Assembly: GCA_012513625.1 (NCBI GenBank) | Contig: JAAZBW010000229.1 | Span: 1 to 5,991, forward strand | From: Actinomycetales bacterium | GTDB lineage: Bacteria > Actinomycetota > Actinomycetes > Actinomycetales > Actinomycetaceae | Direction of reading: 5' to 3' | Length of the DNA stretch: 5,991 bases | Part shown: piece after piece, positions 1-4,799 of the stretch | How positions within the stretch are numbered: the stretch's first letter is position 1 | Layout: the number at the start of each line of letters is the position of its first letter | Translations under genes and position numbers: made by a program | The notes under the pieces: model-generated | The model's input: only the letters and a program-made list of their open reading frames with translations | Databases searched by the model: none | What the model was told of the DNA's origin: nothing

Positions 1-122
1 AGCACAACGATGGCGGCCACGTCCCGCTCGGTGAGGATCAGGTAGCCGAAGACGGGGATGAGCGCGAGCCGCAGGAACGAGATGATGTTCGGGATCGTCC
101 AGACCCGCGTCGACTCCTCCAC
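1..122 (-). CDS. CDP-alcohol phosphatidyltransferase family protein, N-terminal part (runs off left edge)
   Basis: The first 40 residues are visible, read leftwards from a GTG at 122-120. They include TIPNIISFLRLALIPVFGYL (residues 9-28), the typical opening of CDP-alcohol phosphatidyltransferases such as PgsA (phosphatidylglycerophosphate synthase) and the actinobacterial cardiolipin synthase. In that family a short polar head is followed by xxPNxxSxxRLxLxPxF leading into the first membrane helix. These integral membrane enzymes join a CDP-diacylglycerol-type donor to an alcohol in phospholipid synthesis. The GTG start is chosen because a GGGGAGGAGG run lies just upstream and the homology begins a few residues in. 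The catalytic DGxxAR...GxxxDxxxD motif lies outside the window, so activity and exact substrate (PgsA, Cls or another) cannot be told. It is downstream of and co-directional with the GH3 gene, 88 bp away. Confidence 0.78.
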   Translation of the reverse strand, partial: MEESTRVWTIPNIISFLRLALIPVFGYLILTERDVAAIVV

Positions 123-125
123 AGG

Positions 126-134
126 CCTCCTCCC
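126..134 (-). promoter_or_regulatory. Ribosome binding site for the CDP-alcohol phosphatidyltransferase
   Basis: On the minus strand GGGGAGGAG(G) precedes the GTG at 122. The GGAGG at 133-129 gives a 6-nt spacer. This supports GTG rather than any upstream codon as the start. No ATG or other credible start lies in frame between here and the GH3 stop. Confidence 0.6.
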
Positions 135-184
135 CGACGCCGCACTCCCCCCATTCTCGCACCCGCGACCCGGGATGCCATCCG

Positions 185-210
185 CCGACGGGCTGGTTCG
201 CCCGGATCGG
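185..210 (-). terminator. Possible terminator hairpin after the GH3 gene
   Basis: Directly after the GH3 stop codon, the minus strand reads CCGA-tc-CGGGC, loop gaacca, GCCCG-TCGG. This makes a nine-pair stem with a 2-nt bulge and a 6-nt loop. There is no clear U-tract after it, which is common for actinobacterial hairpin terminators. It could stop GH3 transcripts or merely attenuate read-through into the phosphatidyltransferase gene. The folding was worked out by hand and no energy was computed. Confidence 0.45.
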
Positions 211-2217
211 TCAGTAGCTGAGGCCGTGCCCGAGCACGTACCTGTTGCTGTCGGCGTCCACGTAGGCGTAGGGCCGCCCGTCCATGTGCTCCTCCTTGGC
301 GTACCCCGGCACATCGTTCGGGGAGGCACAGATTCCGTCCTCGTCCACCGCGATCGCCTCCGGTCCGGCCGGGAGGGTCACGGGCAGGCGCCCCTGCGGA
401 GCGAACTGCCCGAACACCACCTCGGCGATCGCGGTCAGCCTGCAGTCGAAGCCGGCGATCAGGGCGTCGGCCATCGGCTCCACCTCATCGAGCAACCACG
501 GCAGCCAACAGTTCACAGACACCACCATGGTGGGCACGGCAGCACGGATCTCCCGCACCTTGGCAATCCGTATGTTCGTCTCCTCGTGGATCGCGAGGTC
601 GAGCGGCTCCGGCGTGGCAGTGAAATAGTCTCCGGTGAACGGGTGGAGGTGGATCCAGGCGATATCGGCCTCGCGATAGTCGGTGGTGAAGCGCACGGGC
701 AGGCCGAGCCCCTCGATCTCCTCGCGAACCTGGTCGAGCCTCTCCACCGTGAGGCCCTTCTCAAAGCACTCCACGTACACCGTACGCGCACCGAGTGCCG
801 CCTCGTTGAGTGGCAGGATTCCGCTGTTCTTGAGGAGCACCACGCTCCGGCGGTGGGCCTCGGCGGCGGCAGCGGTGTGCGTGGGATCGGCCACGATACG
901 GTCGGCGGCCTCCGGGTCCCGGTAGGGATTCTCGAAGAGTCCGAGTGCGAACATCTCGGCAAGGAGCCTGCGCGCGGAGAGCTCGAGCCTCTCCCGGCTC
1001 ACGAGACCCTGGTCACAGGCTGCCCGGACCGAGGCCACGTCGTTCGTGTCCGCGATGATGTCCGTGCCCGCCTCGAGCGCCTTCGCCACCCGCTCCGGCA
1101 CCGTCAGCTCCTCCACTCCCCACGCCATCTTGGTCAGCACGCCGGAATCGGAGTTCACGTAGCCCTCGTGTCCGAGCCGGCCGCGGAGGAGCCCCTCGAT
1201 GATCTCCCGGTTGAACGTGAAACCCACCTGCTCGAAGCCCCCCTCGAACGGGGGCTGCGGGATGGCGGACTTCTCGTCTGAGGGAATGGCGTAATAGGGC
1301 ATCACCGAGCTGGTCCCCGCCTCCACCGCCGCGATGAACGGCGGGAGGTGGTACTTCTCGAGCGAACCCGGTGTGGGGTAGCAGTTGAACTTGCCCTCCG
1401 CGTAGTGGGGGTCGAAGCCGTTTTCCCGCGCCCCGCCGCCGGGGAAGTGCTTGGTGGTGAGCGCAATGGAGTCCTCCCCCAGTTGCTCGCCCTGGAAGCC
1501 GCGGATCACCCGGCGGATCGCCTCCGCGATGAAGACCGGGTCCTCGCCGAACGTGCCGTTGAAGCGGAACCAGCGCGGATCTGTGGCCGTGTCCGCCATA
1601 TACATGTAGCCCTTGCGGATGTTGATCGCATCGAACTCGGCGCGGGACTTCTCCGCAAAGTCAGAGATGAGATCGAGGTCGCCGATGGCGGCGAGCCCGA
1701 GGGTGCCGGGCCACAGGGTGAGGTCCACATCGTCCGGGCGCGGCATGAACGAGAAGCCGCCGTACTCGTTGCGCGAGTTGGATGCCACGATCACCGGCAC
1801 CCCGAGCCGCGTCCCCTCGGCCAGCTCCTGGAGCGCGTTCACCCATTCGGCGATGTGCCGCGGCGCCGGGGACTCGCGCACGATGAAGTGCCGCACGTGC
1901 TTCTCCGTGATGATCTCGGTGGTTCCCTCGAGCTGGGGGCTCCCGAACATGTGCGTCTCGTGGTGCTCCTCATCCAGCAGTCCGCCGAGGGAGGCCTTCT
2001 CCGGGTCCGTCTGGTAGCGGCCCATGGGCCGGGAGCTGATCACCAGCATCCCCGCCAGTTCGTCCACCTCCATGCGGGAGGCCAGGTCCGCTGCGCGCTC
2101 TGCCGGTGGGAGCCGCCAGTCCTCGTACGGCTGTAGTTCGCCGTCCCCGTTCAGGTCCTTGAATGTCTCCCCGTCCACCTGGATGGTGGGTTTGACCCTG
2201 CTCGCGATCTCGCGCAT
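211..2217 (-). CDS. Glycoside hydrolase family 3 protein (beta-glucosidase-like)
   Basis: The protein has 668 residues. Family 3 enzymes are retaining beta-glycosidases that release terminal sugars from beta-glucosides, xylosides or similar substrates. Visible marks in order: an EF-hand-like loop at 21-32 (D21, N23, D25, G26, E32); the barrel segment DPRWFRFNGTFGEDP at 213-227; TKHFPGGG at 255-262; and GYVNSDSG at 352-359, where D357 is the expected catalytic nucleophile. The second domain begins near SVVLLKNSGILPL (458-470). The protein ends with YVLGHGLSY, so it lacks the C-terminal fibronectin-III-like domain seen in many family members. There is no signal peptide, so it is probably cytosolic and acts on imported oligosaccharides or glycosides. 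The reading frame stays open far upstream, but ATG 2217 is chosen because it has a good ribosome binding site and the homology begins just after it. No transporter or LacI-type regulator is in the window, so the substrate is unknown. Confidence 0.93.
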   Translation of the reverse strand: MREIASRVKPTIQVDGETFKDLNGDGELQPYEDWRLPPAERAADLASRMEVDELAGMLVISSRPMGRYQTDPEKASLGGLLDEEHHETHMFGSPQLEGTTEIITEKHVRHFIVRESPAPRHIAEWVNALQELAEGTRLGVPVIVASNSRNEYGGFSFMPRPDDVDLTLWPGTLGLAAIGDLDLISDFAEKSRAEFDAINIRKGYMYMADTATDPRWFRFNGTFGEDPVFIAEAIRRVIRGFQGEQLGEDSIALTTKHFPGGGARENGFDPHYAEGKFNCYPTPGSLEKYHLPPFIAAVEAGTSSVMPYYAIPSDEKSAIPQPPFEGGFEQVGFTFNREIIEGLLRGRLGHEGYVNSDSGVLTKMAWGVEELTVPERVAKALEAGTDIIADTNDVASVRAACDQGLVSRERLELSARRLLAEMFALGLFENPYRDPEAADRIVADPTHTAAAAEAHRRSVVLLKNSGILPLNEAALGARTVYVECFEKGLTVERLDQVREEIEGLGLPVRFTTDYREADIAWIHLHPFTGDYFTATPEPLDLAIHEETNIRIAKVREIRAAVPTMVVSVNCWLPWLLDEVEPMADALIAGFDCRLTAIAEVVFGQFAPQGRLPVTLPAGPEAIAVDEDGICASPNDVPGYAKEEHMDGRPYAYVDADSNRYVLGHGLSY

Positions 2218-2223
2218 TACGGA

Positions 2224-2230
2224 CTCCCTC
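2224..2230 (-). promoter_or_regulatory. Ribosome binding site fixing the GH3 start
   Basis: The minus strand reads GAGGGAG, then a 6-nt spacer (tccgta), then ATG at 2217. This decides the start against the much longer frame that continues upstream through the neighbouring divergent gene. Confidence 0.65.
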
Positions 2231-2246
2231 GTCAGCTCGTACCGCC

Positions 2247-2252
2247 ATGCTA
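2247..2252 (-). promoter_or_regulatory. Possible -10 box for the GH3 gene
   Basis: TAGCAT on the minus strand fits the actinobacterial TANNNT -10 pattern. It lies about 30 nt before the ATG, leaving room for the ribosome binding site in a short leader. No convincing -35 hexamer was found at 16-19 bp spacing, so this is tentative. Confidence 0.33.
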
Positions 2253-2260
2253 GGAAGCCC

Positions 2261-2283
2261 CGAACCCGAGGGCGCGGGTTTCG
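2261..2283. repeat. Bulged inverted repeat in the GH3/SHOCT divergent promoter region
   Basis: CGAACCCG at 2261-2268 pairs with CGGGTTTCG at 2275-2283, with one extra T in the right arm and a 6-nt centre (agggcg). It lies just upstream of the possible GH3 -10 box. It could be an operator for a sugar-responsive regulator of the GH3 gene or an RNA hairpin. In GC-rich DNA such a repeat can also arise by chance. Confidence 0.4.
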
Positions 2284-2353
2284 CCCCGGTTGCCTGACCG
2301 CCATGCCTCGCCCGACGGTGCACGGCGCCGCCGGCCGTGCCACGATGGCACCG

Positions 2354-2360
2354 AAGGAGG
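2354..2360 (+). promoter_or_regulatory. Ribosome binding site fixing the start of the SHOCT protein
   Basis: AAGGAGG lies 4 nt before ATG 2365, a near-perfect anti-16S match. This rules out the in-frame TTG at 2290, whose extra 25 residues have no family resemblance and no binding site. Confidence 0.7.
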
Positions 2361-2364
2361 AGAC

Positions 2365-2961
2365 ATGTGCAGAATCGACGAGACTTTGGCCCGGTTCCAG
2401 TACAACCCGAAGGTGTCCGAGACCTACGAAACGCTTGTGGAGAAGCTTCCCGTGGGTGCGGACGCCAAGCAGGAGATCAGGGAGGGCGGCCGCGCGGTGG
2501 GCAGCGGATTCATGATCGGCCTCCGCAAGATCGCCCAGGCCGTGGAGGGCGCCATCGAGGGCGGCGTGGACGGCGTGAAGCAGCCCCTGTCCGATCCAGA
2601 CCCGTCCGGGGACCAGTCGTGGGCGACGGGTGACCCCGGCGCGGGCGGAACGACGACGGAGGGTGACCCCGCGTCGTCGGGTGCACCCAGTACGGGTGGG
2701 GCGACGACGGAAGGTGACCCCGCGTCGTCGGGTGCACCCAGTACGGGCGGGGCGAGGACGGAGGGTGACCCCGCGTCGTCGGGTGCACAGACCCCGGGTC
2801 CCGTTTCCTCGGAGGGTGACGGGACGCCGCCCGTGGATGAGGCGCCCACCACCCCGGCGGGCCTGCTGGACGAGCTCGAGCGACTCGAGAGGTTGCACCG
2901 TTCGGGCGGACTCACGGACGCGGAGTACGCGCAGGCGAAGGCCCGGGTGCTCGCCCCCTGA
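2365..2961 (+). CDS. SHOCT domain-containing protein with a repetitive linker
   Basis: The protein has 198 residues and three parts. Residues 1-75 form a probably helical region (MCRIDETLARF..., then GSGFMIGLRKIAQAVEGAIEGG near 47-67) that I do not recognise. Residues 76-163 are a low-complexity Gly/Pro/Ser/Thr/Ala/Asp/Glu linker containing 17-residue repeats (GDPASSGAPSTGGATTE). Residues 165-196 match the SHOCT pattern: LLDELERLERLHRSGGLTDA, then EY, then AKARVL. SHOCT is a short two-helix domain found at the C-terminus of many bacterial proteins and thought to mediate oligomerisation or protein contacts. There is no signal peptide or clear membrane helix, although the glycine-rich amphipathic helix at 47-67 could touch a membrane. 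The gene is divergent from the GH3 gene and converges on the lipoprotein gene with 7 bp between stops. Its function is unknown; the SHOCT call is good. Confidence 0.85.
   Translation: MCRIDETLARFQYNPKVSETYETLVEKLPVGADAKQEIREGGRAVGSGFMIGLRKIAQAVEGAIEGGVDGVKQPLSDPDPSGDQSWATGDPGAGGTTTEGDPASSGAPSTGGATTEGDPASSGAPSTGGARTEGDPASSGAQTPGPVSSEGDGTPPVDEAPTTPAGLLDELERLERLHRSGGLTDAEYAQAKARVLAP
2629..2814 (+). repeat. In-frame tandem repeats, 51-bp unit
   Basis: Units begin with GGTGACCCC at 2629, 2662, 2713 and 2764, and a further GGTGAC follows at 2815. The first unit is shortened to 33 bp. The next two are 51 bp and almost identical. The last is 51 bp, with its second half diverged. Each full unit encodes 17 residues, GDPASSGAPSTGGATTE or close to it, so copy-number change by slippage or recombination would keep the reading frame. 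Confidence 0.92.
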
Positions 2962-2968
2962 CTGCTCG

Positions 2969-3394
2969 CTACTCACCGCTCCCCTGCACGGAGGAGCTGC
3001 GGGTGTCGCTCTCGGCGAGGCAGAGGGAATCGCGATCGCCCTGGCCCCAGCCCGACTCGGTTGGAGTCATGGGCACCATGAAGATGGACGAGGTGGCGTA
3101 CTGGGAGTCCACGTACTCCTCGAATTCGGCCACACACGCCTCGTAGGCGGCTACCTCGATCGCGGCAGCGCCCGGCCAGGCCTCGTCCTCGTGGGTGTGG
3201 ACGGCCACCACCTCGTACTCGTGGGGCGCCGTACAGGACACCGTGGAAACGTCGGAGACCTCGCCACCCTCACCGATCGCGTCCGCCGTGAAGCAGTCGC
3301 CCGCGGTTAGTCGCGTAACAGAGTTGCCCCCGCACCCAGCGAGCCCGGCGGCGGCAACGATCAGCGCACCCGCTGCGAATATGCGACGGAACAT
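2969..3394 (-). CDS. Lipoprotein with Septum_form-like domain
   Basis: The protein has 141 residues. Residues 1-20 form a lipoprotein signal peptide: basic start MFRR, a hydrophobic alanine-rich core, and the lipobox LAGC with the lipidated cysteine at C21. The mature part has AGDCF (31-35), VSTVSCTAPHEYEVVAV (49-65) and GDRDSLCLA (119-127). This is the GDCF...V.C..PHE.EV...C pattern of the Septum_form family (PF13845), common in actinobacterial exported proteins. C34, C54, C87 and C125 could form two disulfides outside the membrane. The family name comes from a proposed link to septum formation, so a role in division is not shown here. ATG 3394 is preceded by GGGAGG with a 6-nt spacer. The gene converges on the SHOCT gene and is divergent from the PPK2 gene. 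Confidence 0.85.
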   Translation of the reverse strand: MFRRIFAAGALIVAAAGLAGCGGNSVTRLTAGDCFTADAIGEGGEVSDVSTVSCTAPHEYEVVAVHTHEDEAWPGAAAIEVAAYEACVAEFEEYVDSQYATSSIFMVPMTPTESGWGQGDRDSLCLAESDTRSSSVQGSGE

Positions 3395-3521
3395 GGGTTT
3401 CCTCCCGTGTGGATGATGCCCCCAGTATGGCCCGGGCCGCGGAGTGCCGGAAAAGCGGCCCGCCGCCGCGCATCAGGCCAATCGGCCCCAGTCGGCGGCG
3501 CCGCCGCCCCTAGAATTGGAT
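3395..3521. other. Divergent intergenic region, lipoprotein / PPK2
   Basis: This 127-bp gap holds both promoters. Leftwards there is a GGGAGG ribosome binding site (minus strand, 6 nt before ATG 3394) and a weak -10 candidate CATACT at 3429-3424, with TTCCGG 17 bp further upstream as a poor -35. Rightwards there is the PPK2 -10 box. The DNA between them is very GC-rich (for example GGCGGCGCCGCCGCC near 3494-3508). This could form a small hairpin ahead of the PPK2 -10 box, but I see no defined operator. Confidence 0.5.
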
Positions 3522-3522
3522 A
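3511..3522 (+). promoter_or_regulatory. -10 box for a leaderless PPK2 transcript
   Basis: TAGAAT at 3511-3516 matches the TATAAT consensus at five of six positions. It ends 5 nt before ATG 3522, so transcription would start at or next to the A of the ATG. There is no ribosome binding site between. No good -35 hexamer was found at 16-18 bp spacing; CCAGTC is what lies 17 bp upstream. Confidence 0.6.
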
Positions 3523-4415
3523 TGGCCCAAAACCCCACGGGAATCCATCCAGACACGCCGGAGGAGTCCGTTCCCTATGCGGTCCACCGGATCTCCAACA
3601 AGGTCTACGAGGCGGAGATGTATCGCCTCCAGGGAGAGCTCGGCAAACTGCAGCGCTGGGTGAAGAGGCGCGGCGAGCGGGTGGTGATCATCTTTGAGGG
3701 CCGGGACGCGGCCGGCAAGGGCGGCACCATCAAGCGGATCACGGAATACCTCTCCCCGCGCGTGGCCCGGATCGCGGCGCTCCCCTCCCCCACGGAGCGA
3801 GAGGAGACCCAGTGGTATTTCCAGCGCTACGTGGCCCACCTACCGGCAGCGGGCGAGATCGTCATGTTCGACCGCTCGTGGTACAACCGGGCCAACGTGG
3901 AGAAGGTGATGGGCTTCGCCACTCCCTCCCAGGTGCAACTGTTCATGCGGCAGTGCCCCATCTTCGAGCAGATGCTTGTGGATGACGGAATCCACCTGCG
4001 CAAGTACTGGTTCTCCGTCTCGGACAAGGTGCAGTACGAGCGCTTCGAGTCGCGGATGAACGATCCCCTGCGGCAGTGGAAGCTCTCGCCGATGGACATG
4101 GAGTCGATCGTGCGGTGGGAGGAGTTCTCCCGCGCCAAGGACGAGATGATGGTCCACACGGACACGCCCGTGGCGCCGTGGTTCCAGGTGCCGTCGGACT
4201 CCAAGAAGGCGGCGCGGCTCAACATGATCCACCACCTGCTGGACTCGCTCCCCTACGAGGACCTCCCGGTGCCCGATCCGATCGAGCTGCCGGAGCGGCC
4301 GCCCGGGCTCGGGTACCGCCGCACCTCCCTGTCCACGCAGCGGCGGGTGCCGGACTACGCGGCCTCGCTTTCCAAGGATGCGGCGGCAGGGAAGCGGCAC
4401 GATACAGAGGACTGA
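3522..4415 (+). CDS. ppk2: Polyphosphate kinase 2 (PPK2), probably class I
   Basis: The protein has 297 residues, the usual length for one-domain PPK2. These cytosolic enzymes transfer phosphate between polyphosphate and nucleotides; class I mainly makes nucleoside triphosphates from diphosphates. Motifs: Walker A GRDAAGKGG at 60-68 (K66 binds phosphate; D62 is the conserved motif aspartate); ETQWYFQRYVAHLPAAGEI at 95-113; Walker B VMFDRSWYNR at 114-123; and lid segment RQWKLSPMD at 184-192, followed by RWEEF and the TDTPVAPWFQV region (213-223). VMGF after Walker B and the overall length favour class I, but the class was not tested by alignment. Most relatives read NRAGVE where this one reads NRANVE (N125). 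ATG 3522 is chosen because the -10 box sits directly before it and the 26 residues possible upstream look like random GC-rich translation. The gene stands alone, 54 bp before the PadR gene. Confidence 0.95.
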   Translation: MAQNPTGIHPDTPEESVPYAVHRISNKVYEAEMYRLQGELGKLQRWVKRRGERVVIIFEGRDAAGKGGTIKRITEYLSPRVARIAALPSPTEREETQWYFQRYVAHLPAAGEIVMFDRSWYNRANVEKVMGFATPSQVQLFMRQCPIFEQMLVDDGIHLRKYWFSVSDKVQYERFESRMNDPLRQWKLSPMDMESIVRWEEFSRAKDEMMVHTDTPVAPWFQVPSDSKKAARLNMIHHLLDSLPYEDLPVPDPIELPERPPGLGYRRTSLSTQRRVPDYAASLSKDAAAGKRHDTED

Positions 4416-4426
4416 AGTCGGTCCCA

Positions 4427-4438
4427 CCAAGTACTTGG
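4427..4438. promoter_or_regulatory. Perfect 12-bp palindrome overlapping the PadR -35 box (candidate operator)
   Basis: CCAAGTACTTGG is identical on both strands and overlaps the -35 hexamer at 4435-4440. It suits a dimeric repressor such as PadR that controls its own promoter. A related TACTAGG at 4449-4455 repeats the TACTNGG core 17 bp downstream. It could instead belong to the end of the PPK2 transcript, but with no loop it is a poor terminator. Confidence 0.55.
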
Positions 4439-4470
4439 CGCCACCCACTACTAGGTGTAACATGCATGTA
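4435..4470 (+). promoter_or_regulatory. Promoter of the PadR operon, leaderless
   Basis: TTGGCG at 4435-4440 and TAACAT at 4458-4463 each match the sigma-70 type consensus at four of six positions and are exactly 17 bp apart. Counting TAACAT as -12 to -7, +1 falls on A4470, the first base of the padR-like ATG. No ribosome binding site precedes that ATG. Confidence 0.65.
4460..4469. promoter_or_regulatory. Perfect 10-bp palindrome over the PadR -10 box (candidate operator)
   Basis: ACATGCATGT is self-complementary, overlaps the -10 box and ends at the base before the start codon. Known PadR operators in Firmicutes contain ATGT/ACAT half-sites, which resemble these arms but are more widely spaced there. 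A protein bound here would block polymerase directly. Confidence 0.5.
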
Positions 4471-4799
4471 TGGCAGATTCACTGACCCAACTTCGCAGAG
4501 GCTCCCTCGAGCTCGCCGTACTCGCACTGCTCCGTGACGAGCCGCGCTACGGCGTCGAGATCGTGGAAGAGCTCGCCGCCCGATCGGGACTCGAGGCCTC
4601 GAGTGGCACCGTGTACCCGCTCCTCACCCGCCTCAAGAACTCCGGACTCGTGGACACCTCCTGGCAGGAGTCGCCCCTCGGGCCCCCTCGCAAGTACTAC
4701 ACGCTCTCCGCGTCCGGGCAGAAGCGCCTCACCGCGTACCGCGGCGCATGGCAGACCCTTTCTTCCACCATGACCGACCTCCTGAAGGAGACCCGATGA
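4470..4799 (+). CDS. PadR family transcriptional regulator
   Basis: The protein has 109 residues, the size of short (s2-type) PadR repressors that bind DNA as dimers through a winged helix. LRRGSLELAVLALL (8-21), YGVEIVEEL (27-35), SSGTVYPLLTRLKNSGLV (44-61, recognition helix region) and ESPLGPPRKYYTLS (67-80, the wing) fit the family closely. A C-terminal helix (88-107) would form the dimer contact. Regulators of this type usually repress their own operon and a neighbouring transporter or membrane protein, and are released by a small ligand or partner. The stop overlaps the next start (ATGA). Of three closely spaced ATGs (4462, 4466, 4470) only the last is in frame. The two palindromes in its promoter suggest autoregulation. 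Confidence 0.93.
   Translation: MADSLTQLRRGSLELAVLALLRDEPRYGVEIVEELAARSGLEASSGTVYPLLTRLKNSGLVDTSWQESPLGPPRKYYTLSASGQKRLTAYRGAWQTLSSTMTDLLKETR
4784..4790 (+). promoter_or_regulatory. Ribosome binding site for the HAAS-like membrane protein
   Basis: GAAGGAG lies inside the end of the PadR gene, 5 nt before ATG 4796. It sets that start over the earlier in-frame ATG at 4748, which would overlap the PadR gene by 52 bp and has no binding site. Confidence 0.65.

Noticed and set aside
58..1281. Long plus-strand frame opposite the GH3 gene
   Set aside because: Its composition (Val/Gly/Arg/His/Leu-rich, no family pattern) is what the complement of a GC-rich gene gives. The GH3 gene on the other strand is certain.
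1348..2136. Second long plus-strand frame opposite the GH3 gene
   Set aside because: Same reason: a mirror of third-position GC bias, no start signal and no recognisable domain.
2629..2814. CRISPR-like array
   Set aside because: Units are directly adjacent with no unique spacers and stay in frame in a protein gene, so this is a coding tandem repeat.
2218..2976. Open upstream extension of the GH3 frame by 253 codons, rich in Arg-Arg-Gly-Val-Thr repeats
   Set aside because: It is the antisense reading of the SHOCT gene and its tandem repeats. The GH3 homology and the ribosome binding site place the start at 2217.
2978..2997. GCTCC...GGAGC hairpin shortly after the SHOCT stop, as a terminator
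   Set aside because: Only five pairs with a 10-nt loop, no T-run, and inside the lipoprotein coding region; too weak to call.
4436..4443. TGGCGCCA palindrome next to the PadR -35 box
   Set aside because: Eight GC-rich bases of symmetry are expected often by chance here. It is less convincing than the 12-bp palindrome it overlaps.
3840..4463. Minus-strand frame opposite PPK2
   Set aside because: It lies wholly over a clear PPK2 gene and has a His/Arg/Val-rich shadow composition.
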